Both the position numbers and the translations under genes were made by a program. DNA of 64,000 bases from Alphaproteobacteria bacterium (GTDB taxonomy: Bacteria; Pseudomonadota; Alphaproteobacteria; Reyranellales; Reyranellaceae), in NCBI GenBank assembly GCA_017308235.1, contig JAFKFL010000023.1, positions 1-64,000 of the forward strand, read 5' to 3'. This document shows positions 8,724 through 16,531 of the stretch, piece by piece. The notes below the pieces were generated by a model. That model had not been told where the DNA came from. It ran no database searches and saw only the letters and a program-made list of their open reading frames with translations. Position 1 is the first letter of the stretch. Each line of letters starts with the position of its first letter.

Positions 8724-10472
8724 TCAGATATCCGCGAAGACGTGACTTTCCTTCTTCGCACCGGGATGAGTAACAGCGCCATCGACGGCCGGGCCTACCA
8801 GCTCTGCGTATTTCCAAAGCGCTCCCGACGTATAGCCGTTCTTCTTCGGCTTCCAGGCCTTGCGCCGCTTCTTCAGCTCCTTGTCGGAAAGATCGACCGA
8901 AAGCCGGCCCTTGACCGCGTCGATGGTGATCATGTCGCCATTCTTCAGCAGGCCGATCGGGCCGCCGACCTGGGCCTCGGGCCCGACATGGCCAACGCAG
9001 AAGCCGCGCGTGCCGCCGGAGAAGCGACCATCGGTGATCAGCGCCACCTTCTCGCCGACTCCCAAGCCGTAGAGTGCTGCGGTGGTCGAGAGCATTTCGC
9101 GCATACCGGGACCGCCCTTCGGCCCTTCGTATCGGATGATGATCACCTCGCCTTCCTTGAATTTGCCCTTCACGACGGCGTTGAAGGCCGCTTCTTCGGA
9201 GTCGAAGCAACGCGCGGGGCCGGTAAAGGTCAGCCGGTGCATGCCTGCCACCTTCACGATCGCGCCGTCGGGCGCGAGGTTGCCCTTGAGGCCAACCACA
9301 CCTCCTGTGGGCGTGATACAGTTCTTCACGCGATAGACGACATCCTGGTTCTCAGGAAATTTCACGTCCTTGTGGTTCTCGGCCAGCGTCTTGCCCGTCG
9401 CCGTCAGCACGTCACCATGCAGGAGCCCGGCATCAAGCAGCTCCTTGATCACGACGGGAATACCGCCGACTTGATAAAGATCGAATGCCACGTACTTTCC
9501 GCCCGGCTTGAGGTCGGCGATGTAGGGCGTCTTCTTGAAGATGCGCGCCACGTCGTGCAGATCGAATTTGATACCTGCCTCGTGCGCCATTGCCGGCAGG
9601 TGCAGGCCGGCATTGGTCGAGCCACCGGTCGCTGCGACGACAACGGCCGCATTCTCGAAAGCTTCTCGCGAACAGATGTCGCGCGGGCGGATGCCGAGCT
9701 TCAGGAGATTCATCGCCGCCTCGCCAGAGGCTTCGGCATACTTGTCGCGCGTCTCGTAGGGCGCCGGCGCGCCGGCCGAGCCGGGCAACGCAAGACCGAT
9801 CGCTTCCGAGACACAGGCCATGGTGTTTGCAGTGAACTGGCCGCCGCACGAGCCGGCCGACGGACAGGCCGCACATTCGAGTTCGAGCAGGTCAGCATCG
9901 GAGAATTTTCCGGCGGCATGCATGCCCACGCCTTCGAAGACGTCGACCACCGTGACGTCCTTGCCGCGGAACTTGCCGGGCAGGATCGACCCGCCATACA
10001 TGAAGACCGACGGCACGTTGAGGCGCAGCATCGCCATCATCATGCCCGGCAGGGACTTGTCGCAGCCCGCCAGGGTCACCATGGCGTCATAGCAGTGGCC
10101 GCGCATCGTGAGCTCGACTGAATCGGCAATCAGATCGCGCGATGCGAGCGACGACTTCATGCCCTGATGGCCCATGGCGATGCCGTCGGTCACCGTGATG
10201 GTGGTGAACTCCCGCGGCGTGCCGCCCCCACGATCGACGCCGATTTTCACCGCCTGGGCCTGGCGGTTGAGCGCGATGTTGCAGGGCGCGGCCTCGTTCC
10301 AGCAGGTCGCCACGCCCACAATCGGCTGGTTGATCTGCTTCTCGTTGAGCCCCATGGCATAAAGATACGAGCGGTGCGGTGCGCGCTCTGGCCCGACGGT
10401 CGTATGCCGGCTCGGCATCTTCGATTTGTCGAATGTCGGATTGGGATGCAGTTTGAGTTGCTTCTTCGCCAT
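8724..10472 (-). CDS. ilvD: Dihydroxy-acid dehydratase
   Basis: This 582-residue iron-sulfur enzyme catalyses the dehydration of 2,3-dihydroxy acids in isoleucine and valine synthesis. The three cluster Cys residues lie in [21 protein letters not shown] and SAGSCGGQF. Also visible are [30 protein letters not shown] and the C-terminal [21 protein letters not shown], all typical of true IlvD rather than sugar-acid dehydratases. The ATG at 10472 is chosen because the protein then starts at [13 protein letters not shown] with GGAGA upstream; an in-frame upstream extension is non-conserved. It is divergent from a DMT transporter gene, and a TctC-type gene follows directly. Confidence 0.95.
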   Translation of the reverse strand: MAKKQLKLHPNPTFDKSKMPSRHTTVGPERAPHRSYLYAMGLNEKQINQPIVGVATCWNEAAPCNIALNRQAQAVKIGVDRGGGTPREFTTITVTDGIAMGHQGMKSSLASRDLIADSVELTMRGHCYDAMVTLAGCDKSLPGMMMAMLRLNVPSVFMYGGSILPGKFRGKDVTVVDVFEGVGMHAAGKFSDADLLELECAACPSAGSCGGQFTANTMACVSEAIGLALPGSAGAPAPYETRDKYAEASGEAAMNLLKLGIRPRDICSREAFENAAVVVAATGGSTNAGLHLPAMAHEAGIKFDLHDVARIFKKTPYIADLKPGGKYVAFDLYQVGGIPVVIKELLDAGLLHGDVLTATGKTLAENHKDVKFPENQDVVYRVKNCITPTGGVVGLKGNLAPDGAIVKVAGMHRLTFTGPARCFDSEEAAFNAVVKGKFKEGEVIIIRYEGPKGGPGMREMLSTTAALYGLGVGEKVALITDGRFSGGTRGFCVGHVGPEAQVGGPIGLLKNGDMITIDAVKGRLSVDLSDKELKKRRKAWKPKKNGYTSGALWKYAELVGPAVDGAVTHPGAKKESHVFADI

Positions 10473-10620
10473 CGCGCTCGGGTCTCCGCCCTTTTCAAGT
10501 GACAGTCGGGCGGACATTACTCGGGCCTTATCTGCCGGGAAAGAGGTCCGAGGCGCGAAAATCCGAAGGGCAGACGGACCCGCAAACAACCCATACACTG
10601 CGCGTCGAAAAGGGGGGAAA

Positions 10621-11526
10621 GTGCCGCTCTGGATACCGATCACCATCGCTGCTGCGCTGTTTCAGAACATCCGCACGACGATGCAGCAGAAGATTCGTCA
10701 CGTCCTGAGCGTCGATGGAGCGAACTTCGTCCGTTATCTCTACGGAGCGCCCCTGGCACTCGGCATGCTGGCGTTCCTGGTTTTTGCCACCGGCCGCGAG
10801 GTCCCGAAACTCTCGCTGACCTTTTTTGCTCTGGTGACCCTCGCCGGTGTTGCCCAGATTGTCGCCACATCGCTGATGATCCACGCGTTCTCCTTGCGCA
10901 ACTATGCCGTCGGCACGGTCTACTCGAAGACAGAGACGGTGTTCGTCGCCCTCTATGCGACTTTTATCGCCGCCGAGCCGCTGACGTTCGGTTCCTGGAT
11001 GGGCATCCTGGTTTGCCTTGGAGGCGTTGCCATCCTGAGCGTGCGCGGCTCATTCGCCAACATCCGCAATGTGCTCGCCGATCTCACACACAAGGGTGCG
11101 CTTTACGGCATCCTGTCGGGTCTCTTCTTCGCAATCGCGGCGGGCACCATCCGCGAGGCTTCCAAGCACGAGCATAGTGGCGACTTCATGGTGCGCGGTA
11201 TCACCGTGCTCGCCTGCATGAACACCATCCAGATCGTGATCATGGCCATCTACCTTGCCCTTCGCGACCGGCCGCAGCTCGCCAAGGTCTCGGTCAATTG
11301 GCGTTCCTCGATCTGGGTCGGCATCTTCAGTGTCCTGGGCTCGGCCGGCTGGGCTCTTGCCATGACGCTCGAAAACGCAGCCCTGGTGCGCGCGGTCGGC
11401 CAGATCGAGCTCGTCTTCACCTTCATCGCCTCACACCTTGTCCTGAAGGAGCGGCCATCCGTCGGCGAATGGATTGGCAGCCTCCTGGTCGTGGGCGGCG
11501 TCGTGCTTATTCTCATTGTCCGGTGA
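10621..11526 (+). CDS. EamA/DMT family transporter
   Basis: The 301-residue membrane protein has about ten hydrophobic helices in two EamA repeats, as in drug/metabolite transporters. The second repeat ends with the usual [30 protein letters not shown]-type block, where ERP marks the loop before the last helix. The start is taken as GTG at 10621 because AAGGGGGGAAA lies immediately before it; an earlier ATG in frame would run into the ilvD leader. It stands four bases before a CoA-transferase gene, so it may move the compound that the two downstream enzymes process. The substrate is unknown. Confidence 0.85.
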   Translation: MPLWIPITIAAALFQNIRTTMQQKIRHVLSVDGANFVRYLYGAPLALGMLAFLVFATGREVPKLSLTFFALVTLAGVAQIVATSLMIHAFSLRNYAVGTVYSKTETVFVALYATFIAAEPLTFGSWMGILVCLGGVAILSVRGSFANIRNVLADLTHKGALYGILSGLFFAIAAGTIREASKHEHSGDFMVRGITVLACMNTIQIVIMAIYLALRDRPQLAKVSVNWRSSIWVGIFSVLGSAGWALAMTLENAALVRAVGQIELVFTFIASHLVLKERPSVGEWIGSLLVVGGVVLILIVR

Positions 11527-11530
11527 TCCC

Positions 11531-12697
11531 ATGACTGATCAAGCGCTACCCCGTCCCCTCACCGGCGTTCGCGTCCTCGACTTCTCGACCACCATCGCCG
11601 GGCCCCACTGTGCGCGCTTGATGGCCGACATGGGCGCCGACGTCATCAAGGTCGAATCGCCGGAAGGCGACCTGATGCGCAGCCGTCCGGTGCAGCGCGA
11701 CGGCGCGGGCACGATGTTCGGCCAGCTCAATGCCGGCAAGCGCTCGATCGTGCTCGACCTCAAGCGCCCTGAGGCGGTTGCGGCGGTGAAGAGGCTGGTA
11801 AAGGTCGTCGATATCGTTCTCGAGAACTATCGTCCGGGCGTGATGAAGCGGCTGGGGCTCGACTATGCCGAGCTCGCCAAGATCAACCCCCGGATCGTCT
11901 ATGGCGCGATCTCGGGCTACGGCCAGACCGGTCCCGCCGCCGGGCGGCCCGCTTATGCGCCAGTGATCCATGCCGCCACGGGCTACGACATGGCCCACCT
12001 CGGCTACCAGGGTGGCCGAGAGCGACCGGACAACTGCGGCATCTTCGTCGCCGACTATGCCAGCGGCGCCTATGCCCTGGGCGGTATCCTGGCGGCGCTC
12101 CACCAACGTCATGTCACCGGCAAGGGCCAGATGGTCGATGTCTCGATGTTCGAGAGCCTGGTCGGCATGCTGTTGGGCGAGGTCAATCGCGCACAGTTCG
12201 ATTTCGAGGTTCCGTCGCGGCCCATGTATGGCCCGATCGAGGCCAGGGACGGCTACGTGATGCTGGCGACAGCCAGTGAACGTACCTTCCAGGACATGGC
12301 GACCGCTGCCGGCCGGCGCGATTGGCTTACCGACCCTCGCTTCGAGAAATATGCCGACCGCCGAATGAATTGGGGTTTGTTTGTCGACGAGTTGGAGCAG
12401 TGGTCGAAGACTCTTTCCGTGAAGGAGGTCGTCGCCGCGTTCGAGAAGCACGGCGTACCGTGCTCGCCCTATCTCACGGTGACCGAGGCGTTGAAGGACC
12501 CGCAGGTCGAGCATCGCGGCTCGTTATGTACGATCGAGGATCGCGCCGGCGCCTACCAATCGCCGGCACCGCCTTTCCGCTTCTCGGGCTCGCCTTTGCA
12601 GAGCGGGCCAAAGGTGTCGTCGCTCGGCGAACATACCAAGAGCGTGCTCGCCGAGGCCGGCTTCAGTGCAGCCGAGATCGAGGCGTTGGTCAAATGA
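11531..12697 (+). CDS. CaiB/BaiF family CoA transferase (class III)
   Basis: The 388-residue protein belongs to class III CoA transferases, which move CoA between acids through a mixed-anhydride and Asp-thioester mechanism. N-terminal GVRVLDFSTTIAGPHCARLMADMGADVIKVE is the family signature, and the catalytic Asp is expected in RERPDNCGIFVADYASG (about residue 170). Later blocks GYVMLATASERTFQ and FEKHGVPCSPYLTV also fit. It lies four bases after the DMT transporter and overlaps the next gene by four bases (ATGA), so the three form a tight operon. The acid substrate cannot be told from sequence. Confidence 0.92.
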   Translation: MTDQALPRPLTGVRVLDFSTTIAGPHCARLMADMGADVIKVESPEGDLMRSRPVQRDGAGTMFGQLNAGKRSIVLDLKRPEAVAAVKRLVKVVDIVLENYRPGVMKRLGLDYAELAKINPRIVYGAISGYGQTGPAAGRPAYAPVIHAATGYDMAHLGYQGGRERPDNCGIFVADYASGAYALGGILAALHQRHVTGKGQMVDVSMFESLVGMLLGEVNRAQFDFEVPSRPMYGPIEARDGYVMLATASERTFQDMATAAGRRDWLTDPRFEKYADRRMNWGLFVDELEQWSKTLSVKEVVAAFEKHGVPCSPYLTVTEALKDPQVEHRGSLCTIEDRAGAYQSPAPPFRFSGSPLQSGPKVSSLGEHTKSVLAEAGFSAAEIEALVK

Positions 12698-14238
12698 TCG
12701 ACCCGCGCACGCCTGTCCTGATCGGCGGGGGCCAGATCACAGACATCACCGGCAAACCGTCGAGCGAGCGGTCGCGGGTGGCCTTTTGCGCGGAAGCCGC
12801 GCGCGCCGCTCTTGCCGATGCGAAATCGCCGATTGGCGCCAAGGCGCTGGGCCGCAAGGTCGATGCGTTGGCGGTGATGGAGTTCTTTAGCGACATCAGC
12901 CCACGCTTCGCCTCCCCGTTCGGCCGGTCCAGCAATCCGCCCTTGAGTGTCGCCAATCGGCTCGATGCGCGGCCGCGTCAACTCCTTTACAGCCATTCCG
13001 GCGGCAACATGCCCCAGTATCTCGTCAATCGCTTTGCCGAAGAGATCGCGCGAGGCGAGACGGAACTGGCTCTCGTCTGTGGTGCGGAGCTCCTGCGAAG
13101 CACCCAAAACGCCCGCAAGGCCGGCCTCGCGATCGACTGGAACGAGGATCCAGGCGGCGAGCCCGAGCGCATAGGCGACAGGCGCTTTGGCTTCAGCGAT
13201 GAGGAAGCGCGCCATGGCTTGCGTGCGGCCATCCACTTTTATCCTCTACTGGAGAACGCGATCCGCGGCAGCCTCAAGCGTGATGTGCCGGCCCACATGG
13301 CGGCGATGGGTAACTTGTTCGAACGGCTGGCAGCGGTCGCGAAAGACAATCCGCTGGCAACACGCCGCGAAGGCTACAGCGCCGAGCAGCTCGCCACGAT
13401 CTCTGATGATAACCGCTGGATTTGCTTCCCCTACCCGCGCTTGATGAACGCCAACGCGATCATCGACCAGGCGGCGGCGGTCCTGATCACATCGGTCGAG
13501 AAGGCCCGCGAGTGGGGTATTCCGCAGGACCGCTGGGTGTTCCTGCACGGCTGTGCCGACGGCACGGATACGTGGATCGTGTCCGAACGCCGGCAACTCG
13601 ATGCGTCCCCTGCCATCCGCGGCTGCTCGCGCCTCGCCTTGGAAATGGCGGGCAAGACGCCATCGGACGTGGCCGCCTTCGACCTCTACAGTTGCTTTCC
13701 ATCAGCCGTCGAAGTGGCGATGAAGGAGATCGGCCTTGGCGAGGATGACCGCCGCCCGATCAGCGTCACCGGTGGCCTGCCCTTCTTCGGTGGGCCCGGC
13801 AACAATTACGTCACCCACTCTATCGCCGAGATGATGAACGTGGTGCGCCGAAAGCCGGGCACCTTGGGCATGGTGACGGCCAACGGCAACTACCTCACCA
13901 AGCATTCGGCCGGCCTCTATTCCACTGAGCCGACGAAAGGCCCCTGGCGGCGGCAGGACCCAAAGGTCCTGCAAACGGCGCTCGATGCACGGTCAAAGCA
14001 GGCAGTGAACACAGCTCCGGCCGGTGCGGGTACGATTGAGACCTATTGTGTGGCCTACGGCAAGACGGCGCCTGAAGCGGCATACATCTTTGGCCGCCTG
14101 GACGGTTCGGGCGACCGGTTCGTGGCGCTGGCCGAAAACGACCCAGCCCTGCTAGCCGACATGCTGGCACGAGAGCAGCTCGGTCGCAAAGTGAATGTCC
14201 GCCAGCAGGATGGCCGCAACATCTTCCGTTTCGCCTAG
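12694..14238 (+). CDS. Thiolase-like protein lacking the usual nucleophilic Cys
   Basis: The 514-residue protein has the overall layout of an acetyl-CoA acetyltransferase-like (SCP2-thiolase) protein: a Rossmann-like N-terminus TPVLIGGGQITD, the central block LALVCGAEL and the distal SVTGGLPFFGGPGNNYVTHS. The position where thiolases carry the acyl-accepting Cys reads YSHSGGNMPQ (about residues 100-109), with no Cys. Such Cys-free relatives are known in this branch and their reaction is unclear. It starts in an ATGA overlap with the CoA-transferase gene, so a joint role on a CoA ester is likely. A C-terminal OB-like region follows after about residue 430. Confidence 0.8.
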   Translation: MIDPRTPVLIGGGQITDITGKPSSERSRVAFCAEAARAALADAKSPIGAKALGRKVDALAVMEFFSDISPRFASPFGRSSNPPLSVANRLDARPRQLLYSHSGGNMPQYLVNRFAEEIARGETELALVCGAELLRSTQNARKAGLAIDWNEDPGGEPERIGDRRFGFSDEEARHGLRAAIHFYPLLENAIRGSLKRDVPAHMAAMGNLFERLAAVAKDNPLATRREGYSAEQLATISDDNRWICFPYPRLMNANAIIDQAAAVLITSVEKAREWGIPQDRWVFLHGCADGTDTWIVSERRQLDASPAIRGCSRLALEMAGKTPSDVAAFDLYSCFPSAVEVAMKEIGLGEDDRRPISVTGGLPFFGGPGNNYVTHSIAEMMNVVRRKPGTLGMVTANGNYLTKHSAGLYSTEPTKGPWRRQDPKVLQTALDARSKQAVNTAPAGAGTIETYCVAYGKTAPEAAYIFGRLDGSGDRFVALAENDPALLADMLAREQLGRKVNVRQQDGRNIFRFA

Positions 14239-14366
14239 CCCTGTTCAGCTTCCCGACAGCAACTCGGCCACGACGTGCCAAAGCAAAGGTATTTTCGCGG
14301 CGGGGCAACTCGCCGGGCTGGACAACGTTTGGCCGGCACGGGGAGCGCTCATCAGGAGGACTTCAC

Positions 14367-14636
14367 ATGAAGCGCTTGGCTCTTTTGACGGCTATCTTTG
14401 TCGGCATGACCGGCGTTGCCTACGCTCAGTCGCCCGCAACTTCGACATCCACGCCCCACCCTTACTACCCGGAACAGGCGCAGCAGTACCAGTCGGACAG
14501 AGGCTGTGGGCATCAGGTCGCCATCACCGATGAATACGGTTTCAAGTACGACGGCATGGGCGATCGGCTCAATGCGCGGGGCTGTGTGATCAGCCCGCCG
14601 CAGACACCGCCCGGCGGTCGAGCGATCAAGGGTTAA
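14367..14636 (+). CDS. Small secreted protein of unknown function
   Basis: The 89-residue product has a clean signal peptide (1-20, ending VAYA, then QSP). The mature part of about 69 residues is rich in Pro, Tyr and Gln and carries two Cys residues (GCGHQ and RGCVIS), which could form one disulfide in the periplasm. A ribosome site AGGAGG lies about nine bases before the ATG. It stands between the thiolase-like gene (128 bases upstream) and a strong inverted repeat just downstream. I recognise no family. Confidence 0.7.
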   Translation: MKRLALLTAIFVGMTGVAYAQSPATSTSTPHPYYPEQAQQYQSDRGCGHQVAITDEYGFKYDGMGDRLNARGCVISPPQTPPGGRAIKG

Positions 14637-14644
14637 CGCGGCAC

Positions 14645-14673
14645 ATGCCTAGGAGGCCCCGCCTCCTAGGCAT
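14645..14673 (+). terminator. Perfect 13-bp hairpin, probable transcription terminator
   Basis: Bases 14645-14657 (ATGCCTAGGAGGC) pair perfectly with 14661-14673 across a three-base CCC loop. The stem is GC-rich and lies nine bases after the stop of the small secreted protein gene, where a terminator is expected. No T-run follows, so it is not a textbook intrinsic terminator; it may act with Rho or protect the RNA end. A small second hairpin (CCGGA-TTCC-TCCGG) follows at once. Confidence 0.55.
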
Positions 14674-14745
14674 CCGGATTCCTCCGGTCGATCCGCTCTT
14701 TACGGCGCAGGAGCGAAGGCTCAAGCTTGGCCAGACGGAGGAATC

Positions 14746-15579
14746 ATGCCCGATATGCTGAGTGCCGCGCAGGCGGCCGAGTTCGAGGAAAAAGGCTTCA
14801 CCTACGCGCGGGGGCTGTTTTCGGCCGACGAGGTGAAGTTGCTTACCGACGCGATGGAGAAGGACCCAGCGGTCCGCAGCTCCATCCTCGACCGCCGCGA
14901 CGGCGAAGGCCGCTCGACACGCATTGCGCTCTGGAATCGGGCCGGCGATTCAGTCTACGGGCTTGCGGCGCGCAGCGAGCGCATGGTCGACACCTCCGCA
15001 GCGTTGCTCGGCGGACCGATCTATCACTTCCAGTCCAAGCTCACGGCCAAGGAACCGGAAGTCGGTGGCGCCTGGGAATGGCATCAGGACTACGGCTACT
15101 GGTACTACAACGGTTGCCTGCGGCCGGATCTCCTGTCGGTGATGATTGCACTCGACAAGACCACGCGCGAGAACGGCTGTCTGCAGATCGCAACAGGATC
15201 GCACAAGCTCGGACGTATCGACCATACGCCGCTGTCGCCGACTCAGAACGAGGTCGATCCCAAGCGCATGCCCTATATCCTCGAGCAGTGCCCTATCGAA
15301 TACTGCGAGCTCGAGCCTGGCGACGCGTTGATCTTCCATTGCAACGCCATCCACCGCTCCGACGCCAATCGTTCGTCACGCCGCCGCTGGACCCTGCTGA
15401 TCTGCTACAACCGCGTCGATAACGATACGATCATCAAGACCGACGACCGCTACTTCGTGCCGCTCGACAAGGTCGATGATGGCGCGATCCGTCGTGCCGG
15501 CCTGCGGTTCGCCGGCAGCGACAACCAGGAGCATTTCACGTCGCGACCTTACGTGCCCGATCTGCGCCAGGCTTCCTGA
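14746..15579 (+). CDS. Phytanoyl-CoA dioxygenase (PhyH) family protein
   Basis: The 277-residue protein is a non-haem Fe(II)/2-oxoglutarate dioxygenase of the PhyH family. The iron-binding H-x-D lies in EWHQDYGYW (about 110-118), the distal His in CNAIHRSDAN (about 202-211), and the 2-oxoglutarate-binding Arg is expected among the RRRW residues shortly after. These proteins hydroxylate fatty acyl-CoAs, ectoine or many secondary compounds; the substrate here is not evident. An excellent ribosome site (GGAGGAATC) precedes the ATG at 14746. It converges on the ridA gene with only two bases between the stops. Confidence 0.88.
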   Translation: MPDMLSAAQAAEFEEKGFTYARGLFSADEVKLLTDAMEKDPAVRSSILDRRDGEGRSTRIALWNRAGDSVYGLAARSERMVDTSAALLGGPIYHFQSKLTAKEPEVGGAWEWHQDYGYWYYNGCLRPDLLSVMIALDKTTRENGCLQIATGSHKLGRIDHTPLSPTQNEVDPKRMPYILEQCPIEYCELEPGDALIFHCNAIHRSDANRSSRRRWTLLICYNRVDNDTIIKTDDRYFVPLDKVDDGAIRRAGLRFAGSDNQEHFTSRPYVPDLRQAS

Positions 15580-15581
15580 GA

Positions 15582-16082
15582 CTACGGCCGGACCGCCGTC
15601 ACCTCGATCTCGACCAGAAACCCAGGACCGGCGAGGCCGGCGACCTGCACGACCGAGCGCGATGGCAGGTTCGGCTGGGCGGCCGTACCAAAGAATTGGG
15701 TGTAGGCGGCCATGAAGCCGGAAAAGTCCATTCGGCCGCCCTTCGCCGGATCGCCGACCAGGAAGACCTGCATCTTGGCGACGTCGCCCATCTTCAGGCC
15801 GAGGTCGCCCAGCGTCTTGTCGATCGCCTTCAGGACGGATTCGGTCTGGGCCTTGGTGTCGCCGTAGGCCGCGATGGTGTTCTTGTCGGCGTTCTTGTCG
15901 AGGACCGACGGCACGACGCCGCTGAGATACACCGTGGTCTTGCCCGCAGGGACCTCGACTGCCAGGGAGATCGGGAAGTTGGAGTTCGGCAGCTTATGGC
16001 GAACCACGTCCTCGGCTCCCGCCTGCGTGGCCGCCAATAGGCCCACTGCTGCAAGCGCGCCTAAAGCGATGGGCGATTTCAT
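15582..16082 (-). CDS. Exported RidA family imine/enamine deaminase
   Basis: The 166-residue protein is a RidA/YjgF domain behind a cleavable signal peptide (1-24, MKSPIALGALAAVGLLAATQAGA). Two residues needed for RidA deaminase activity appear to be kept: Arg in LPSRSVVQV (equivalent to E. coli Arg105) and Glu in LVEIEVTAV (equivalent to Glu120). RidA proteins hydrolyse reactive imines and enamines, such as those released by amino-acid oxidases, to keto acids and ammonia. Most are cytoplasmic; export is unusual. The gene follows the cytochrome c gene after 30 bases, downstream of the amine oxidase, so the likely substrate is the imine made by that enzyme. Confidence 0.85.
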   Translation of the reverse strand: MKSPIALGALAAVGLLAATQAGAEDVVRHKLPNSNFPISLAVEVPAGKTTVYLSGVVPSVLDKNADKNTIAAYGDTKAQTESVLKAIDKTLGDLGLKMGDVAKMQVFLVGDPAKGGRMDFSGFMAAYTQFFGTAAQPNLPSRSVVQVAGLAGPGFLVEIEVTAVRP

Positions 16083-16112
16083 CACGGCGCTTTCCCTTCC
16101 ACTATTGAACGA

Positions 16113-16526
16113 TCATCGAGCATCTTTGACGTCTTGGGCGGTCACGGCGTCCGTGTAGTCATTGTCGAAATGAGTCCGGATGTAGTTGACCACAGCGGCC
16201 ACCTGATCGTCGCTCAGCATCCTGCCGAAAGGAGGCATCGCTTTATGTCCGCGCAGGACGAGGGAGACAGCGTAGCCGTTGGATTTCAGCGCTTCGTTCC
16301 GGACCAGCGACGGATAGTGCCCGGCACCGACAGCACCCTTCCCGTCACTCATGTGACAAGCCTGACAAAGATTGGTGTAAAGTGCCTCGCCGGTCTGCTC
16401 GCTGAATTGGCGTCCTGAGCTCAGTGTCGGGCCAGCGGAATCGGCTAGGGAACCTGAAACACTGCCAACTGCGGCAAGAAACGAGAAGAACGCGAAAAGG
16501 CCGAATAGCCGCAGTCTCTTAATCAT
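16113..16526 (-). CDS. Exported c-type cytochrome
   Basis: The 137-residue protein has a signal peptide (about 1-29) and one haem-binding CQACH motif (about 54-58). A Met in AMPPFGRML (about 96-104) is a fitting sixth ligand, so it is a small class I cytochrome c acting in the periplasm. The ATG at 16526 sits five bases after the stop of the amine-oxidase gene, with GGGGTG upstream; a GTG at 16535 that overlaps the stop is an alternative start. Its place between an exported flavin amine oxidase and an exported RidA suggests it takes electrons from the flavin. Confidence 0.88.
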   Translation of the reverse strand: MIKRLRLFGLFAFFSFLAAVGSVSGSLADSAGPTLSSGRQFSEQTGEALYTNLCQACHMSDGKGAVGAGHYPSLVRNEALKSNGYAVSLVLRGHKAMPPFGRMLSDDQVAAVVNYIRTHFDNDYTDAVTAQDVKDAR

Positions 16527-16531
16527 CGTCG

